Below are positions 1-9,375 of a stretch of DNA of 64,000 nucleotides, piece by piece; the first letter of the stretch is position 1, and every line of letters starts with the position of its first letter. This DNA comes from Anaerolineae bacterium (lineage in GTDB: Bacteria; Chloroflexota; Anaerolineae; Anaerolineales; Anaerolineaceae). A model generated the notes under the pieces. The model was not told where the DNA came from, did no database searches, and saw only the letters and a list, made by a program, of their open reading frames with translations. The DNA is taken from assembly GCA_013178295.1 (NCBI GenBank), contig JABLWW010000008.1:140420-204419 (forward strand). Reading direction: 5' to 3'. The translations under genes and the position numbers were made by a program.

Positions 1-93
1 GAATATTTCTGTCTTGTGCAGTCGGTGCCGGTTGGGACTGCGTTCTTGGATGACATCAAGTCTTATGAAAAGGCAGTGATGCTACACCGATAG
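1..93 (+). CDS. C-terminal end of an unidentified protein (partial)
   Basis: Frame 1 is open from the window edge to a TAG at 91-93, giving 30 residues that end in ...AVMLHR. The start lies outside the window. A strong intrinsic terminator follows 29 bases later, which fits the end of a transcription unit. The fragment is too short to assign. The Val-Gly-Thr-Ala-Phe stretch followed by a charged C-terminus looks like ordinary soluble protein. It may belong to the same sugar locus as the downstream genes, but that is a guess. Confidence 0.6.
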   Translation, partial: EYFCLVQSVPVGTAFLDDIKSYEKAVMLHR

Positions 94-121
94 CCTTGCC
101 AGAAATCGCTGTTTGATCCAG

Positions 122-157
122 CCGCAGCGCCGGGGGAAAGCGCTGCGGTTTTTTTTT
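122..157 (+). terminator. Rho-independent terminator of the upstream gene
   Basis: A perfect 9-bp stem (CCGCAGCGC at 122-130 with GCGCTGCGG at 140-148) is followed directly by a run of T. It closes the partial gene at the left edge and isolates it from the DeoR promoter at 226-254. Confidence 0.93.
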
Positions 158-225
158 GTAAAATACAATCGGGAAGAGTTTTGCTTAGCCTCAAAACTCG
201 AAAAATATTGAAATCTTAAAATTTA

Positions 226-254
226 TTGACAATCAATTGAGTTTTTTATATAAT
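226..254 (+). promoter_or_regulatory. Sigma70-type promoter of the DeoR/rhamnose-transporter operon
   Basis: A consensus -35 TTGACA (226-231), a 17-base spacer and a consensus -10 TATAAT (249-254) lie 62 bases before the DeoR start codon. The spacer carries the palindrome TCAATTGA (233-240), a plausible regulator-binding site given that the first gene is a DeoR repressor. The surrounding bases are very AT-rich. That the operator is autoregulatory is inferred. Confidence 0.88.
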
Positions 255-315
255 ATAAAAAGTAATCTCCAAGAATAATCAAAATTTACACATCGTTTAA
301 AGGCGATAGACCCCT

Positions 316-1134
316 ATGACGTCTTTTGAGCGGCAGCAACGGATTATTAGTCTGCTAAGGGAGCAGCCAGGGATGAAGATTCCCGACCTGGCAAAGCAAC
401 TGGATGTGTCGCAAGGCACCATTCGGAATGACCTGGATGCTTTGGAGCAGGCAGGGCATCTTTCGCGGGTGCGCGGCGGTGCAATTCTGCGGGACGAACG
501 GCAATTTCTCAGCCCCTCTTTTGCGGCGCGGGCATTGGTCAATGCGGATAAGAAACAACGCATTGCCCGTGCTGCGGCGGAGTTGGTTGAGGATGGCGAT
601 TCGATCATCCTGGATGCCAGCACCACAGTTTTTGCAATGGTGCCCTTTTTGAAAAAGTACCGCAATCTCACCATTGTTACCAATGGGATTACCATGGGCA
701 AGGCGTTGTCTGAGAACTCATCCCACACGGTGATTTTGATTGGCGGGGTGATACGCGCCTTTACGGACTCGGTCTCAGGGCATCTTTCCGAAGAGGTACT
801 TGACCGGTTACATGTCAAAACCGCCTTTGTTTCCTGTTCGGGTATTTCACTGGAGGCGGGTTTGACGGAGGTAGATATTCATCAGATTGACGTCAAACGC
901 AAAATGATACGCAGCGCTGACCGGGTGGTTGCGCTGGTGGATTCGAGCAAGTTTAATAAGGTGGATTTGAGTTCTTTTGCCAGCATTGCAGAGCTTTCTC
1001 AGATTATTACGGATGCTGATATTCCTGCTGAATACTATGAACAGTTCAAACGAAACTGTACTGTTCTGACTGTCTGTGCTGCTAACTCGACTTCTTCTCT
1101 GAACCCCTGTGGAGCAGATGGCGCAAGTCGGTAA
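316..1134 (+). CDS. DeoR/GlpR-family transcriptional regulator
   Basis: A 272-residue protein with an N-terminal DeoR winged helix-turn-helix (about residues 5-57, with the family pattern DVSQGTIRNDLDALEQ and the following RGGA) and a C-terminal sugar-phosphate-sensing domain. The sensor domain has D94-type DASTT and the TNG..GG pattern seen in DeoRC proteins. DeoR repressors bind operators and release on binding a phosphorylated sugar. It is the first gene behind a strong promoter, 62 bases before the transporter ATPase, matching the rhaR-rhaSTPQU layout known from Rhizobium. The last 20 residues or so (Cys-, Ser- and Asn-rich) go beyond the usual family end. Its ligand is probably a ketose-phosphate of the downstream pathway (inference). 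Confidence 0.92.
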   Translation: MTSFERQQRIISLLREQPGMKIPDLAKQLDVSQGTIRNDLDALEQAGHLSRVRGGAILRDERQFLSPSFAARALVNADKKQRIARAAAELVEDGDSIILDASTTVFAMVPFLKKYRNLTIVTNGITMGKALSENSSHTVILIGGVIRAFTDSVSGHLSEEVLDRLHVKTAFVSCSGISLEAGLTEVDIHQIDVKRKMIRSADRVVALVDSSKFNKVDLSSFASIAELSQIITDADIPAEYYEQFKRNCTVLTVCAANSTSSLNPCGADGASR

Positions 1135-1196
1135 AGTCCTTTGCCTGCGGCAGTAAGGCGTCGCAGTTTGACCCCAAAGATTAATGAGGAGTATGA

Positions 1197-2708
1197 ATGG
1201 AAAAACCCGTTATTGAGACGAGACATATTTCCAAGCGCTTTGATATGACCCAGGCGCTGTGTGATGTCTCACTTGATCTCTACCCCGGCGAGGTGCATGC
1301 GCTGGTTGGCGAGAATGGGGCTGGCAAATCAACTCTGATAAAGATTCTAACCGGCATCCATCGGCCAGATGAGGGAGAGATATTGCTGGATGGAAAGGCA
1401 GTGCAAATCCATAACTCGCAGGATGCACAGGCGTTGGGTATTGCGGCGATTTACCAGGAGCCAATGGTTTTTCCTGATCTGAACGTGGCGGAGAACATCT
1501 TCATCAGCCACCAGGATCGGGGCAAGTTTGTGCGTTGGGGCAAAATGTATAAAGATGCCGAGGCTGTTCTGGCAAAACTGGATGTCAAGCTGAATGTGCG
1601 CAGCCAGGCACGCGGCTTGACCCTGGCGGCGCAACAGGCAGTTGAGATTGCCAAGGCAATTTCGCTTCAGGCGCGGGTACTGATTATGGATGAACCTACC
1701 GCTTCTCTGTCGGCGCATGAGGTGCAGCAGCTTTTTAAGCTGATACGTTCATTGCGCAGTCAGGGCGTCTCCATTCTGTTTATTGGACATCGCCTTGAGG
1801 AGGTGTTTGAGATATCTGACCGTATTACTGTCTTGCGAGATGGGATGAAAATCAGCTCAAAACTGCGCAGCGAAGCAACCACAGAGGGTGTCATTCGCGA
1901 TATGGTTGGGCGTGAAATCAAGGATTTCTTTTTGAAAGGTGCCACCAAGCGCGGCGACCTTTTGATGTCTGTGCGCAACCTCAGCAAAGCGGGGGTTTTT
2001 CGGGGGATCAGTTTTGATGTTTATGGCGGTGAGGTGCTTGGCTTTGCCGGTTTGATTGGCTCGCGCCGCACAGATGTCTGTTTAGCATTGTTTGGCATCG
2101 AACCGGCGGATAGTGGGGAAATCATCTTTGAAGGCAAACCGCAAAAGATACGTTCCCCGCAGCAGGCGCTTGAACTGGGGATTACCTATGCGTCTGAAGA
2201 CCGTCGTAAGCTGGGTTTGACTATGCCCATGAGCATTGCCTCCAATATTTCGCTTCCTATGTTGCCGCGCTACATGAATGTGTTGGGACTTATTCGCAGA
2301 CATGAGGAGATAGCCGCAGCTGAGGAATTTCGCCGCAGGCTGATGATACGGGCTGAGTCGGTCAATGTCCCTGTCGAGAGGCTCTCGGGCGGCAATCAGC
2401 AGAAGGTCATGCTCAGCAAATGGCTGAATGCCAATCCCAAGGTACTCATCCTCGATGAGCCGACGCGCGGCATTGACGTGGGGGCAAAGGCAGAAGTGCA
2501 TCACATGATCAATGATTTGACCGATCGCGGTCTGGCAGTGATATTGGTCTCTTCAGACCTCCCTGAGGTGCTGGCAATGAGCGATCGCATCCTGGTGATG
2601 CGTGAGGGCAGACAGATGGGCATCTTCGAGAAAGCGCAAGCGACAGAGGAAACAATTATGACAGCTGCAATGGGACAAAACCACAACGTTGCGGAGGTGG
2701 CTGCATGA
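1197..2708 (+). CDS. rhaT: Sugar ABC transporter, double ATPase subunit (RhaT/RbsA type)
   Basis: A 503-residue protein with two ABC domains. The first has Walker [10 protein letters not shown] (about residue 39), signature [14 protein letters not shown] and Walker B VLIMDEPT. The second has a degenerate Walker A (GLIGSRRT) but an intact LSGGNQQK signature and [12 protein letters not shown], the asymmetry typical of RbsA/XylG/RhaT proteins. It energises sugar import together with the two permeases and the binding protein that follow. The start ATG at 1197 sits behind ATGAGGAGT. The stop overlaps the next start by 4 bases (ATGA), so translation is coupled. The rhamnose assignment rests on the binding protein and on rhaM downstream, not on this subunit. 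Confidence 0.95.
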   Translation: MEKPVIETRHISKRFDMTQALCDVSLDLYPGEVHALVGENGAGKSTLIKILTGIHRPDEGEILLDGKAVQIHNSQDAQALGIAAIYQEPMVFPDLNVAENIFISHQDRGKFVRWGKMYKDAEAVLAKLDVKLNVRSQARGLTLAAQQAVEIAKAISLQARVLIMDEPTASLSAHEVQQLFKLIRSLRSQGVSILFIGHRLEEVFEISDRITVLRDGMKISSKLRSEATTEGVIRDMVGREIKDFFLKGATKRGDLLMSVRNLSKAGVFRGISFDVYGGEVLGFAGLIGSRRTDVCLALFGIEPADSGEIIFEGKPQKIRSPQQALELGITYASEDRRKLGLTMPMSIASNISLPMLPRYMNVLGLIRRHEEIAAAEEFRRRLMIRAESVNVPVERLSGGNQQKVMLSKWLNANPKVLILDEPTRGIDVGAKAEVHHMINDLTDRGLAVILVSSDLPEVLAMSDRILVMREGRQMGIFEKAQATEETIMTAAMGQNHNVAEVAA

Positions 2709-3772
2709 AGCGTCTGTTAAGCATGACCAGCCCTGAACGTGTTCGTGAGTTGATCCTCATCTTATTGATTGTTTTGGTGAGTCTCTTTTTTAGCTCACAG
2801 ATACCAAATTATTTCAATGCACGCTTCTTTAACCGTGTTTCTACCAGTGTGGCGATCACAGCAGTGATCGCGATTGGGCAAACGCTGGTTTTCTTGACCC
2901 GCAATTTTGACCTGTCTGTGGGTTCAATTGTTGGATTTACAGCGTATTTTGTCGGGCAGCAACTAACGCGCAACAACGATATTCCACCCGCGCTGGCGGT
3001 TTTGATGGCAGTCGGCATAGGCGTTGTGATGGGGGCAATCAACGGTGTGATCATTTCCTACGGGAGGGTACCCTCCATCATCACAACCATCGGCACGCTG
3101 GCGGTCTATCGCACGTTGCTGATTGAATTTTCGGATGCCCAGACAGTTTTGACGGCAAAGCTGCCGAAGTGGGTGGTTGACCTGCCGCGTGTTAACATTA
3201 TCAGCTTTGGCGATTTAGATATCCGTCTGGTGGTTGGCATTATGTTGCTGGTGGTGGTCATCTTTCAGTTTGTGTTGACATATTTACCGTTTGGGCGCAG
3301 ACTGTATGCCATCGGCAGTAACCCTGAGGCAGCCCGCAATGCCGGTTTTCCCTCTCAACAGATTGTTTTTATTGCTTTTGTGCTAAGCGGGGCACTTTCT
3401 GGGCTGGCGGGTTTCTTATTCCTGGCGCGTTTTGGAAATGTGACGGTGGTGGCTGGGCAGGGTCTGGAATTTGCCTCTATTGCTGCCATTGTGGTAGGTG
3501 GCGTGAGTAACAATGGGGGATCCGGTACCGTGTTTGGGGCGCTTTTGGGCGCCATCATGATTGACTTGCTTGAGAATAGCCTTATTCGCTGGCTGGCGAT
3601 CAGCGAATTCTGGCGGGATGCCATCCTGGGAATGCTGATCCTGTTGGCAGTGGCATCGGATAAGCTTGTCTTGTCAAAATTGCGCAGCATCTGGACACGC
3701 AGCGAACTGCAGATCACTGACGAGACTGTTGTGGAAAAACAGGAGGCAGAGCATCATGTTGCAAAAGCGTAA
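2705..3772 (+). CDS. rhaP: Sugar ABC transporter permease 1 (RhaP type)
   Basis: A 355-residue polytopic membrane protein of the BPD_transp_2 (RbsC/AraH) family. It starts with a hydrophobic helix ([14 protein letters not shown]) and has about ten membrane segments. The family motif [10 protein letters not shown] lies near residue 75, and the cytoplasmic loop around [19 protein letters not shown] (about residue 200) contacts the ATPase. It overlaps the ATPase gene by 4 bases and the second permease by 17 bases. The hydrophilic C-terminal tail of about 35 residues is rich in Glu and Lys. It forms a heterodimeric channel with the next gene product. Confidence 0.93.
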   Translation: MKRLLSMTSPERVRELILILLIVLVSLFFSSQIPNYFNARFFNRVSTSVAITAVIAIGQTLVFLTRNFDLSVGSIVGFTAYFVGQQLTRNNDIPPALAVLMAVGIGVVMGAINGVIISYGRVPSIITTIGTLAVYRTLLIEFSDAQTVLTAKLPKWVVDLPRVNIISFGDLDIRLVVGIMLLVVVIFQFVLTYLPFGRRLYAIGSNPEAARNAGFPSQQIVFIAFVLSGALSGLAGFLFLARFGNVTVVAGQGLEFASIAAIVVGGVSNNGGSGTVFGALLGAIMIDLLENSLIRWLAISEFWRDAILGMLILLAVASDKLVLSKLRSIWTRSELQITDETVVEKQEAEHHVAKA

Positions 3773-4769
3773 CCTTTTCTTGAACAGCCTTGCGAAGTTA
3801 AAAAGCTGGGAAGGCTTTCTGCTTTTCCTGTTGGCGGTTATTTTTATCATCAATAGCCAGCAGACCTCTGCATATCTCAGTGTTCAGAACCAGATCAATC
3901 TCTTCATTCTTTCTATCGAAAAGATTATCGTTGTGCTTACCATGACCTTTTTGATCATCAATGCGGAGATTGATCTGTCGGCGCCTTCGATCATGGGGCT
4001 AGCAGCCTGCCTAATGGCATGGCTGTATACACAGGGGGTACCCTTGCCGCTGGCGCTGGCGATTTGTCTGTTGGTCGGAGTGCTTTGTGGGTTGTTTAAC
4101 GGGCTGTGGATAGCCTACGCCAACCTTTCTTCACTGGTGGTTACCCTGGCAATGTTGATCTGTTACCGAGGGTTGGCAAGGGTGTTTTTGGAGGATAAAT
4201 CTATTGGGGGCTTTCCGGAGTGGTTCAATTTGCTGGGGCAAAAGCCATTGATTGGGCCATTTCCTTTGGCGATGATCGTCTTCTTCGTCCTGCTTGTCAT
4301 TGCAGTGGTTATCTTGCAGTACTCAGGGTTTGGACGGCATGTGTTTGTCATTGGCAATAATGCCGAGGTAGCTCGTTATTCAGGGGTCAGGGTCAAGCGT
4401 GTCAAGATGCTGCTGTATGTTGCTTCGGGCTTTGTTTCTGCTTTGGCTGGGCTTCTTTTTGCTGCCAGACTGGGCGCCGTGCGCGGCGATACTGCTTTGG
4501 GATTCGAACTAGATATTATCACCATGGTTTTGCTGGGAGGGGTGAGTATCTTCGGCGGTTCGGGGTCGCTATTTGGTGTCTTTTTATCTATTCTGATTGT
4601 GCTTAATCTTCGTAATGGCATGTCGCTGGCAAACTTGACTGGTCATCTTCAGACAGGGGTCATTGGGGCATTGCTGATTTTCTCTGTGCTTGCGCCAAAC
4701 ATCTTTGCACAGGTGAGAGCGGCTTTCCGGCGGCGGCGCGTTGCGGCTGCCAGAGACGAAGCATGCTGA
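3756..4769 (+). CDS. rhaQ: Sugar ABC transporter permease 2 (RhaQ type)
   Basis: A 337-residue RbsC-family permease with [14 protein letters not shown] in place of the usual DLSVGS motif and [20 protein letters not shown] as the coupling loop. The reading frame extends upstream, but ATG 3756 is preferred. It lies behind AGGAGG about 11 bases upstream and gives the usual Met-Leu-Gln-Lys-Arg start before the first membrane helix. The resulting 17-base overlap with rhaP points to translational coupling. Two non-identical permeases are usual for rhamnose transporters (RhaP plus RhaQ), while ribose systems use one. Confidence 0.93.
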   Translation: MLQKRNLFLNSLAKLKSWEGFLLFLLAVIFIINSQQTSAYLSVQNQINLFILSIEKIIVVLTMTFLIINAEIDLSAPSIMGLAACLMAWLYTQGVPLPLALAICLLVGVLCGLFNGLWIAYANLSSLVVTLAMLICYRGLARVFLEDKSIGGFPEWFNLLGQKPLIGPFPLAMIVFFVLLVIAVVILQYSGFGRHVFVIGNNAEVARYSGVRVKRVKMLLYVASGFVSALAGLLFAARLGAVRGDTALGFELDIITMVLLGGVSIFGGSGSLFGVFLSILIVLNLRNGMSLANLTGHLQTGVIGALLIFSVLAPNIFAQVRAAFRRRRVAAARDEAC

Positions 4770-4882
4770 TTCAGAAAATATGATGTTCAAGAAAGGAGGA
4801 GGAAAGCGGATTTGTAGCAAGTTGTGTCTTGTAAAGAATATGCTGTAAAAAAAACTGTTGATTATTCCTAAGGAGGCAAATA

Positions 4883-7021
4883 ATGAAACGCACGTTTGTA
4901 AGGATTGTTGCTTTGATTACCATCTTGAGCTTGCTGCTGATTGCATGCCAGCCCAAACCGACAGAAGCCCCAAAGCCAGCTGAGCCTGCAGCGCCAGCCG
5001 AGCCTGCCAAGCCTGCTGAACCTGCGCCTGCTGAGCCAGCCAAACCAGCAGCCGGAGTGGTGGAAGCTACCCCGGGGCAAACCGTAGATATGGTACTGCT
5101 GCCCAAGTTCCTGGGTATTCTGGTGTTTGATCAGGCAAACCAGGGCGCGATGGAAGCGCATAAAGAGTTGGGCAACAAGGGCAAACTGGAGTTTCTTGGT
5201 CCGACGCCGGAGAACAGCGTTGCCGGGCAGATTGATATTGTAACGACTGCCACTACACAGGGTGTGGATGCCATCATGATCTCCAACAATGCGGGCGACC
5301 AGATTGCCCCAGCCGCCAAAGCGGCGCGCGATAAGGGCATCACGGTGGTTACCTGGGATTCGCCGATACCGTCCGCCGAAGGCGAGCAGGTCTTTGTCGC
5401 ACAGGTGGATTTCGACGAGACTGGTGTGGTGATGGCGGACATGGCGCTTTCGATTCTGGGTGAAGACGGCGGCAAGTTTGCGGTGTTGTCGGCGTCGCCG
5501 GATGCAGCCAATCAGAATGCCTGGATTGCGGCGATGAAGGAAGCGTTGAAGGACCCGAAGTATGCAAAGCTGGAGCTGCTGGATGTGGTGTATGGCAATG
5601 ACCAGTCAGAAGACAGCTACAACCAGGCGCTGGCGCTGGTGGACAAATACCCGGACATGGAATTGATCATGGCGCCGACCACGGTAGGCATTGCGGCGGC
5701 AGCCAAAGCCATGCAAGATGAAGGGCTGTGCGACAAGGTGAAGGTATCTGGTCTGGGTCTGCCAGCCGAAATGGTTTCGTATACCCTCAACGGTTGCGCG
5801 CCGGAGTTTGCCCTGTGGAGCTTTGTTGACCTGGGATATTTGACTTATTATGTCTCGTACCTGTTGGCGACGGGTGCTATCAAGGGTGAAGTCGGCGAGA
5901 CTTTCAAAGCCGGGCGTATGGGTGTCTACACGATCGAGAAAGACCCAACCCGCGAAAAAGGTTTACGCGTTTTGATGGGCCCCTTCAAGGTGTACAACAA
6001 GGATAACGTTGAAGCTGAGGCTGGCCCCCAGGAGGAAGCTGGCGGCACCCCGGTCAAAGCTGAAAAGGGCAAAAATATAGATATGGTACTGCTGCCCAAG
6101 TTCCTGGGTATTCTGGTGTTTGATCAGGCAAACAATGGTGCGATGGAAGCGCACAAAGAATTGGAGAACACAGGCAAATTGGAGTTTCTTGGTCCGACGC
6201 CGGAGAACAGCGTTGCCGGGCAGATTGATATTGTAACGACTGCCACTACACAGGGTGTGGATGCCATCATGATCTCCAACAATGCGGGCGACCAGATTGC
6301 CCCAGCCGCCAAAGCGGCGCGCGATAAGGGCATCACGGTGGTTACCTGGGATTCGCCGATACCGTCCGCCGAAGGCGAGCAGGTCTTTGTCGCACAGGTG
6401 GATTTCGACGAGACTGGTGTGGTGATGGCGGACATGGCGCTTTCGATTCTGGGTGAAGACGGCGGCAAGTTTGCGGTGTTGTCGGCGTCGCCGGATGCAG
6501 CCAATCAGAATGCCTGGATTGCGGCGATGAAGGAAGCGTTGAAGGACCCGAAGTATGCAAAGCTGGAGCTGCTGGATGTGGTGTATGGCAATGACCAGTC
6601 AGAAGACAGCTACAACCAGGCGCTGGCGCTGGTGGACAAATACCCGGACATGGAATTGATCATGGCGCCGACCACGGTAGGCATTGCGGCGGCAGCCAAA
6701 GCCATGCAAGATGAAGGGCTGTGCGACAAGGTGAAGGTATCTGGTCTGGGTCTGCCAGCCGAAATGGTGGAGTTCACCCTCAATGGCTGTGCGCCGGAGT
6801 TTGCCCTGTGGAGCTTTGTTGACCTGGGATATTTGACTTATTATGTCTCGTACCTGTTGGCGACGGGTGCCATCAAGGGTGAGGTCGGCGAACGCTTTGA
6901 AGCCGGGCGTATGGGCACCTACACCATTACCAAGGATCCGACTCGCGAAAAAGGTTTGCGTGTTTTGATGGGGCCCTTCACCGTTTACAACAAGGATAAT
7001 GTTGAGGCAGCTGCCAAGTAG
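4883..7021 (+). CDS. rhaS: Tandem-duplicated sugar-binding lipoprotein (two RhaS-like domains fused)
   Basis: A 712-residue lipoprotein: a signal peptide with lipobox LLIAC (Cys 22), a Pro/Ala/Glu linker of about 45 residues, then two periplasmic binding protein domains of the RhaS/RbsB family repeated with a period of 331 codons (993 bases). The rhamnose-binding-protein hallmarks TWDSPI, NQNAWI, APTTVGI and GLGLPAEM occur in both. DNA at 5187-5775 and 6180-6768 reads as identical, while the outer parts differ. A second short linker ([12 protein letters not shown]) joins the domains. Normal family members have one domain of about 330 residues. SD AAGGAGG precedes the ATG. The product should deliver sugar to the RhaTPQ permease from the outer face. 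Substrate is inferred as L-rhamnose or a related sugar. Confidence 0.93.
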   Translation: MKRTFVRIVALITILSLLLIACQPKPTEAPKPAEPAAPAEPAKPAEPAPAEPAKPAAGVVEATPGQTVDMVLLPKFLGILVFDQANQGAMEAHKELGNKGKLEFLGPTPENSVAGQIDIVTTATTQGVDAIMISNNAGDQIAPAAKAARDKGITVVTWDSPIPSAEGEQVFVAQVDFDETGVVMADMALSILGEDGGKFAVLSASPDAANQNAWIAAMKEALKDPKYAKLELLDVVYGNDQSEDSYNQALALVDKYPDMELIMAPTTVGIAAAAKAMQDEGLCDKVKVSGLGLPAEMVSYTLNGCAPEFALWSFVDLGYLTYYVSYLLATGAIKGEVGETFKAGRMGVYTIEKDPTREKGLRVLMGPFKVYNKDNVEAEAGPQEEAGGTPVKAEKGKNIDMVLLPKFLGILVFDQANNGAMEAHKELENTGKLEFLGPTPENSVAGQIDIVTTATTQGVDAIMISNNAGDQIAPAAKAARDKGITVVTWDSPIPSAEGEQVFVAQVDFDETGVVMADMALSILGEDGGKFAVLSASPDAANQNAWIAAMKEALKDPKYAKLELLDVVYGNDQSEDSYNQALALVDKYPDMELIMAPTTVGIAAAAKAMQDEGLCDKVKVSGLGLPAEMVEFTLNGCAPEFALWSFVDLGYLTYYVSYLLATGAIKGEVGERFEAGRMGTYTITKDPTREKGLRVLMGPFTVYNKDNVEAAAK
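5085..7008 (+). repeat. In-frame 993-bp tandem repeat inside the binding-protein gene
   Basis: Copy 1 runs from about 5085 to 6015 and copy 2 from about 6078 to 7008, offset by 993 bases. By direct reading the inner 589 bases (5187-5775 and 6180-6768) match base for base. The first 100 and last 240 bases carry scattered, partly synonymous changes. The pattern suggests duplication followed by divergence at the edges, or later gene conversion of the middle. Confidence 0.92.
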
Positions 7022-7063
7022 CAATATTTGGCTTGAGTTGCGTTTACAAATTTAAGCGGGGCT

Positions 7064-7113
7064 CCCAATCGCGGTCTGATCAATGAGATGGCATACCAAT
7101 GACCGGGATTGGG
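7064..7113 (+). other. Imperfect stem-loop after the binding-protein gene
   Basis: CCCAATCGCGGTC (7064-7076) pairs with GACCGGGATTGGG (7101-7113) at 12 of 13 positions across a 24-base loop. No T run follows, so it is a poor terminator. Its place between an abundant binding protein and the catabolic genes suits an mRNA-stabilising or read-through-limiting element, as known for other ABC transporter operons (inference). Confidence 0.55.
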
Positions 7114-7166
7114 GGCTCCCTTCAAGAGCGATACCGCAGTGTATTTGCCAGAAACAGGAGTGAGCC

Positions 7167-7490
7167 ATGAAAAGAGTTGGTTTCTTGCTGAAGGTTAAGA
7201 AAGAGAAGATAGAAGAATATAAAGCACATCATCGGGCTGTGTGGCCTGAAATGCTTGAAGCTCTGCGTCGAACCGGTTGGCATAATTATTCATTATTCAT
7301 GCGTGAGGATGGGCTTCTTTTTGGCTATTTTGAAACCCCTGAGAGTTTTCAGGCAGCGCTGGCTGGTATGGCAAAGGAAGAGATTAATGCCAAGTGGCAG
7401 GATTTCATGGCGCCCTATTTTGAAGGACTGGGGGGTGCCCATGCAGACGAGAATATGATTGAGTTGGAAGAAGTTTTTCATTTGGATTGA
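7167..7490 (+). CDS. rhaM: L-rhamnose mutarotase
   Basis: A 107-residue protein matching the RhaM/RhaU family (DUF718) in full length: Met-Lys-Arg start, the HHRAVWPEMLEAL segment with the catalytic His near residue 22, HNYSLFMREDGLLFGYFET in the middle and the terminal LEEVFHLD. The family interconverts alpha and beta anomers of L-rhamnose in the cytoplasm, and the Rhizobium homologue is encoded with a rhaSTPQ transporter. This gene is the strongest hint that the transporter handles L-rhamnose or another 6-deoxy sugar. It sits 146 bases after the binding protein and 10 bases before the next gene. Confidence 0.93.
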   Translation: MKRVGFLLKVKKEKIEEYKAHHRAVWPEMLEALRRTGWHNYSLFMREDGLLFGYFETPESFQAALAGMAKEEINAKWQDFMAPYFEGLGGAHADENMIELEEVFHLD

Positions 7491-7500
7491 GGTGATTGCG

Positions 7501-8601
7501 ATGAATTCGAAACAGCGTGTGCTCACCGCTCTGCGGCGAACGGGGATACCCGATCGTGTTCCCTTGCAATTTGACCTGTGTCGTTCACTTACTGATGCTT
7601 TTTGTCAGAAATATGGTATCCCTGCGCACTATACCACTTCGTATTATGAAGATGTTACGTATCGCATTTCGGCAAATGAGCTGCGGGTGGCAATGGGTAG
7701 CGATTGTGTTATTGTAGGCGCGAGCCTGCCGCGCGGCTATGAACATCCCGTGGATAAAGACGGCAATATGATTAACGAGTTTGGCATGGTCATGCGTCAG
7801 GGCCCTCTCTATATGGAGGTTATCAAACACCCTATGGCACATGTTCAGGAGCCGCAGGAGGTGCTGGATTTCCCTTTTCCAGACCCTCTGGCGGAGGGGC
7901 GCTATGATGACGCTGAGCAGTTGATCCAGAAATACAAAGCCGAGTATTTCATCGTTGGCGACATGGAATTGACAATGTATGATATGATGCAACAGCTTGT
8001 TGGCACGGAAAAGCTGTTGGTTGATATGGCAGAAGGCAAACCCTACGTGGAAACCTTGATGGACAAGACAAAGGATTTTGCTTTGGCAGTTGGTAAAAAG
8101 CTGGTCTCAATGGGTGTGGATGGCATCTGGGCGGGGGACGACTTTGGCGCCCAGAATGGGATGATCATTTCCCCACGTATGTGGCGGCGTTACTTTAAGG
8201 AACGTTACCGTCAGGTTTATGCGGAGCTTAAGGCCTTGAACCCAGATATCTTAATCATGCAACATTGTGATGGGGCTGTGGCGCCCATACTAGATGACTG
8301 GATCGAAGTTGGTCTTGAGGTGTTTAACCCAGTACAGCCAAATGTGCCTGGTCATGAACCGCAGGAGTTGAAAGATAAGTTTGGTGAACGGTTATCTTTT
8401 TGGGGAGCTATTGATCAACAGCAATTGCTGCCCAAAGCCTCTGCCAAAGAGATTGAGGCAGATGTCGCTGAAAAGATTCGCATTCTGGGTGCAGGCGGAG
8501 GATATATGTGTTCTCCGGCGCATATTATCCAGTCTGATACTTCTATGGAAAATGTGGAGGCGTTTATTCAAGCGGTCAAGAAACATGGAGTATATCGGTA
8601 G
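7501..8601 (+). CDS. URO-D superfamily protein (methyltransferase/decarboxylase-like) in a sugar operon
   Basis: A 366-residue uroporphyrinogen decarboxylase-superfamily TIM barrel. The usual start MNSKQRVLTAL...PDRVPLQFD is placed at ATG 7501 rather than the longer frame from 7459, which would overlap rhaM. A conserved Cys/His region HCDGAVAPILDDWIEVGLEVFNP is visible near residue 258. True UroD enzymes and MtaA/MtbA corrinoid methyltransferases share this fold. No haem or corrinoid genes are nearby, so classical UroD function is unlikely. Homologues embedded in sugar operons are known but, as far as I know, uncharacterised. Operon position between mutarotase and aldolase implies a step in carbohydrate breakdown. 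The actual reaction is unknown. Confidence 0.85.
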   Translation: MNSKQRVLTALRRTGIPDRVPLQFDLCRSLTDAFCQKYGIPAHYTTSYYEDVTYRISANELRVAMGSDCVIVGASLPRGYEHPVDKDGNMINEFGMVMRQGPLYMEVIKHPMAHVQEPQEVLDFPFPDPLAEGRYDDAEQLIQKYKAEYFIVGDMELTMYDMMQQLVGTEKLLVDMAEGKPYVETLMDKTKDFALAVGKKLVSMGVDGIWAGDDFGAQNGMIISPRMWRRYFKERYRQVYAELKALNPDILIMQHCDGAVAPILDDWIEVGLEVFNPVQPNVPGHEPQELKDKFGERLSFWGAIDQQQLLPKASAKEIEADVAEKIRILGAGGGYMCSPAHIIQSDTSMENVEAFIQAVKKHGVYR

Positions 8602-8604
8602 CTT

Positions 8605-9375
8605 ATGAGGTCCCCCGCACAAACTCTCGAAGAACTTATACAGATGTCGCACCGGCTGGCACGACCGGAGATGGATTGTGTCATTCTTGGGGAAGGCAAC
8701 ACATCGGCGCGGGCAGATGATCACTCTTTTTGGGTAAAAGCCAGCGGCGTGCCGCTTTCGGCGATCAACGCAGCCGGGTTTGTGCGCGTGGTTTTTGAGC
8801 GGCTTGATGCCCTCTTGAAGGTGGCAGACCTTGCTGATGAGGATGTCCGTAGGGCGTTGGAATCGGCAAAAGCAGACCCTAATGCACCGGGGCACCCTTC
8901 TGTAGAGACACTTTTGCATGCCTTACTGCTTGGTCTTGAGGGGGTGAATTTTGTTGGTCATACGCACCCTACGGCGATCAATGCGCTTGCCTGTTCTCGG
9001 GCGTTTCCTGAGGCGTTTCTGGGGCGCCTGTTTCCGGATGAAATTGTATTGTGTGGGGTGGCGCCGCTGCTGATACCCTATACAGACCCAGGCATTCCTC
9101 TGGCGCGCAAGGTAAGAGAGTGTCTCAATGAATACCTTGATCGTTATGGGGAACGGCCGCGCATCGTGATTATGCAAAATCATGGCTTCATTGCTTTGGG
9201 GGCTACGGCACAGCAGGTTGAAGATGTGACCATGATGGCAAACAAAGCTGCACGGGTGCTTTTGGGGGCGTATATTGTCGGAGGTCCACGTTTCCTTTCG
9301 CAGAAGGACGTGGATCGTATTCATACCCGCCCGGATGAACTCTATCGCAGGCAGAAACTTGGGCTTGGGGATTGA
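8605..9375 (+). CDS. Class II (FucA/AraD-type) aldolase
   Basis: A 256-residue cytoplasmic class II aldolase/adducin-family protein. Zinc ligands are visible in GHTHPTAIN (His-x-His) and QNHGFIALG (third His), with SVETLLHALL supplying the acidic catalytic region. The family cleaves ketose-1-phosphates (L-fuculose-1-P, L-rhamnulose-1-P) or epimerises L-ribulose-5-P. In this operon it is the best candidate for the carbon-carbon-cleaving step. The gene begins 3 bases after the URO-D stop, and its own stop overlaps the next start. At 256 residues it is longer than FucA (about 215) and nearer to the RhaD/MtnB-like size class. Exact substrate is not readable from sequence. Confidence 0.88.
   Translation: MRSPAQTLEELIQMSHRLARPEMDCVILGEGNTSARADDHSFWVKASGVPLSAINAAGFVRVVFERLDALLKVADLADEDVRRALESAKADPNAPGHPSVETLLHALLLGLEGVNFVGHTHPTAINALACSRAFPEAFLGRLFPDEIVLCGVAPLLIPYTDPGIPLARKVRECLNEYLDRYGERPRIVIMQNHGFIALGATAQQVEDVTMMANKAARVLLGAYIVGGPRFLSQKDVDRIHTRPDELYRRQKLGLGD

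Noticed and set aside
7501..8601. True uroporphyrinogen decarboxylase (hemE)
   Set aside because: No haem genes nearby, and the gene sits inside a sugar operon; the start and Cys/His region fit the uncharacterised URO-D-like group.
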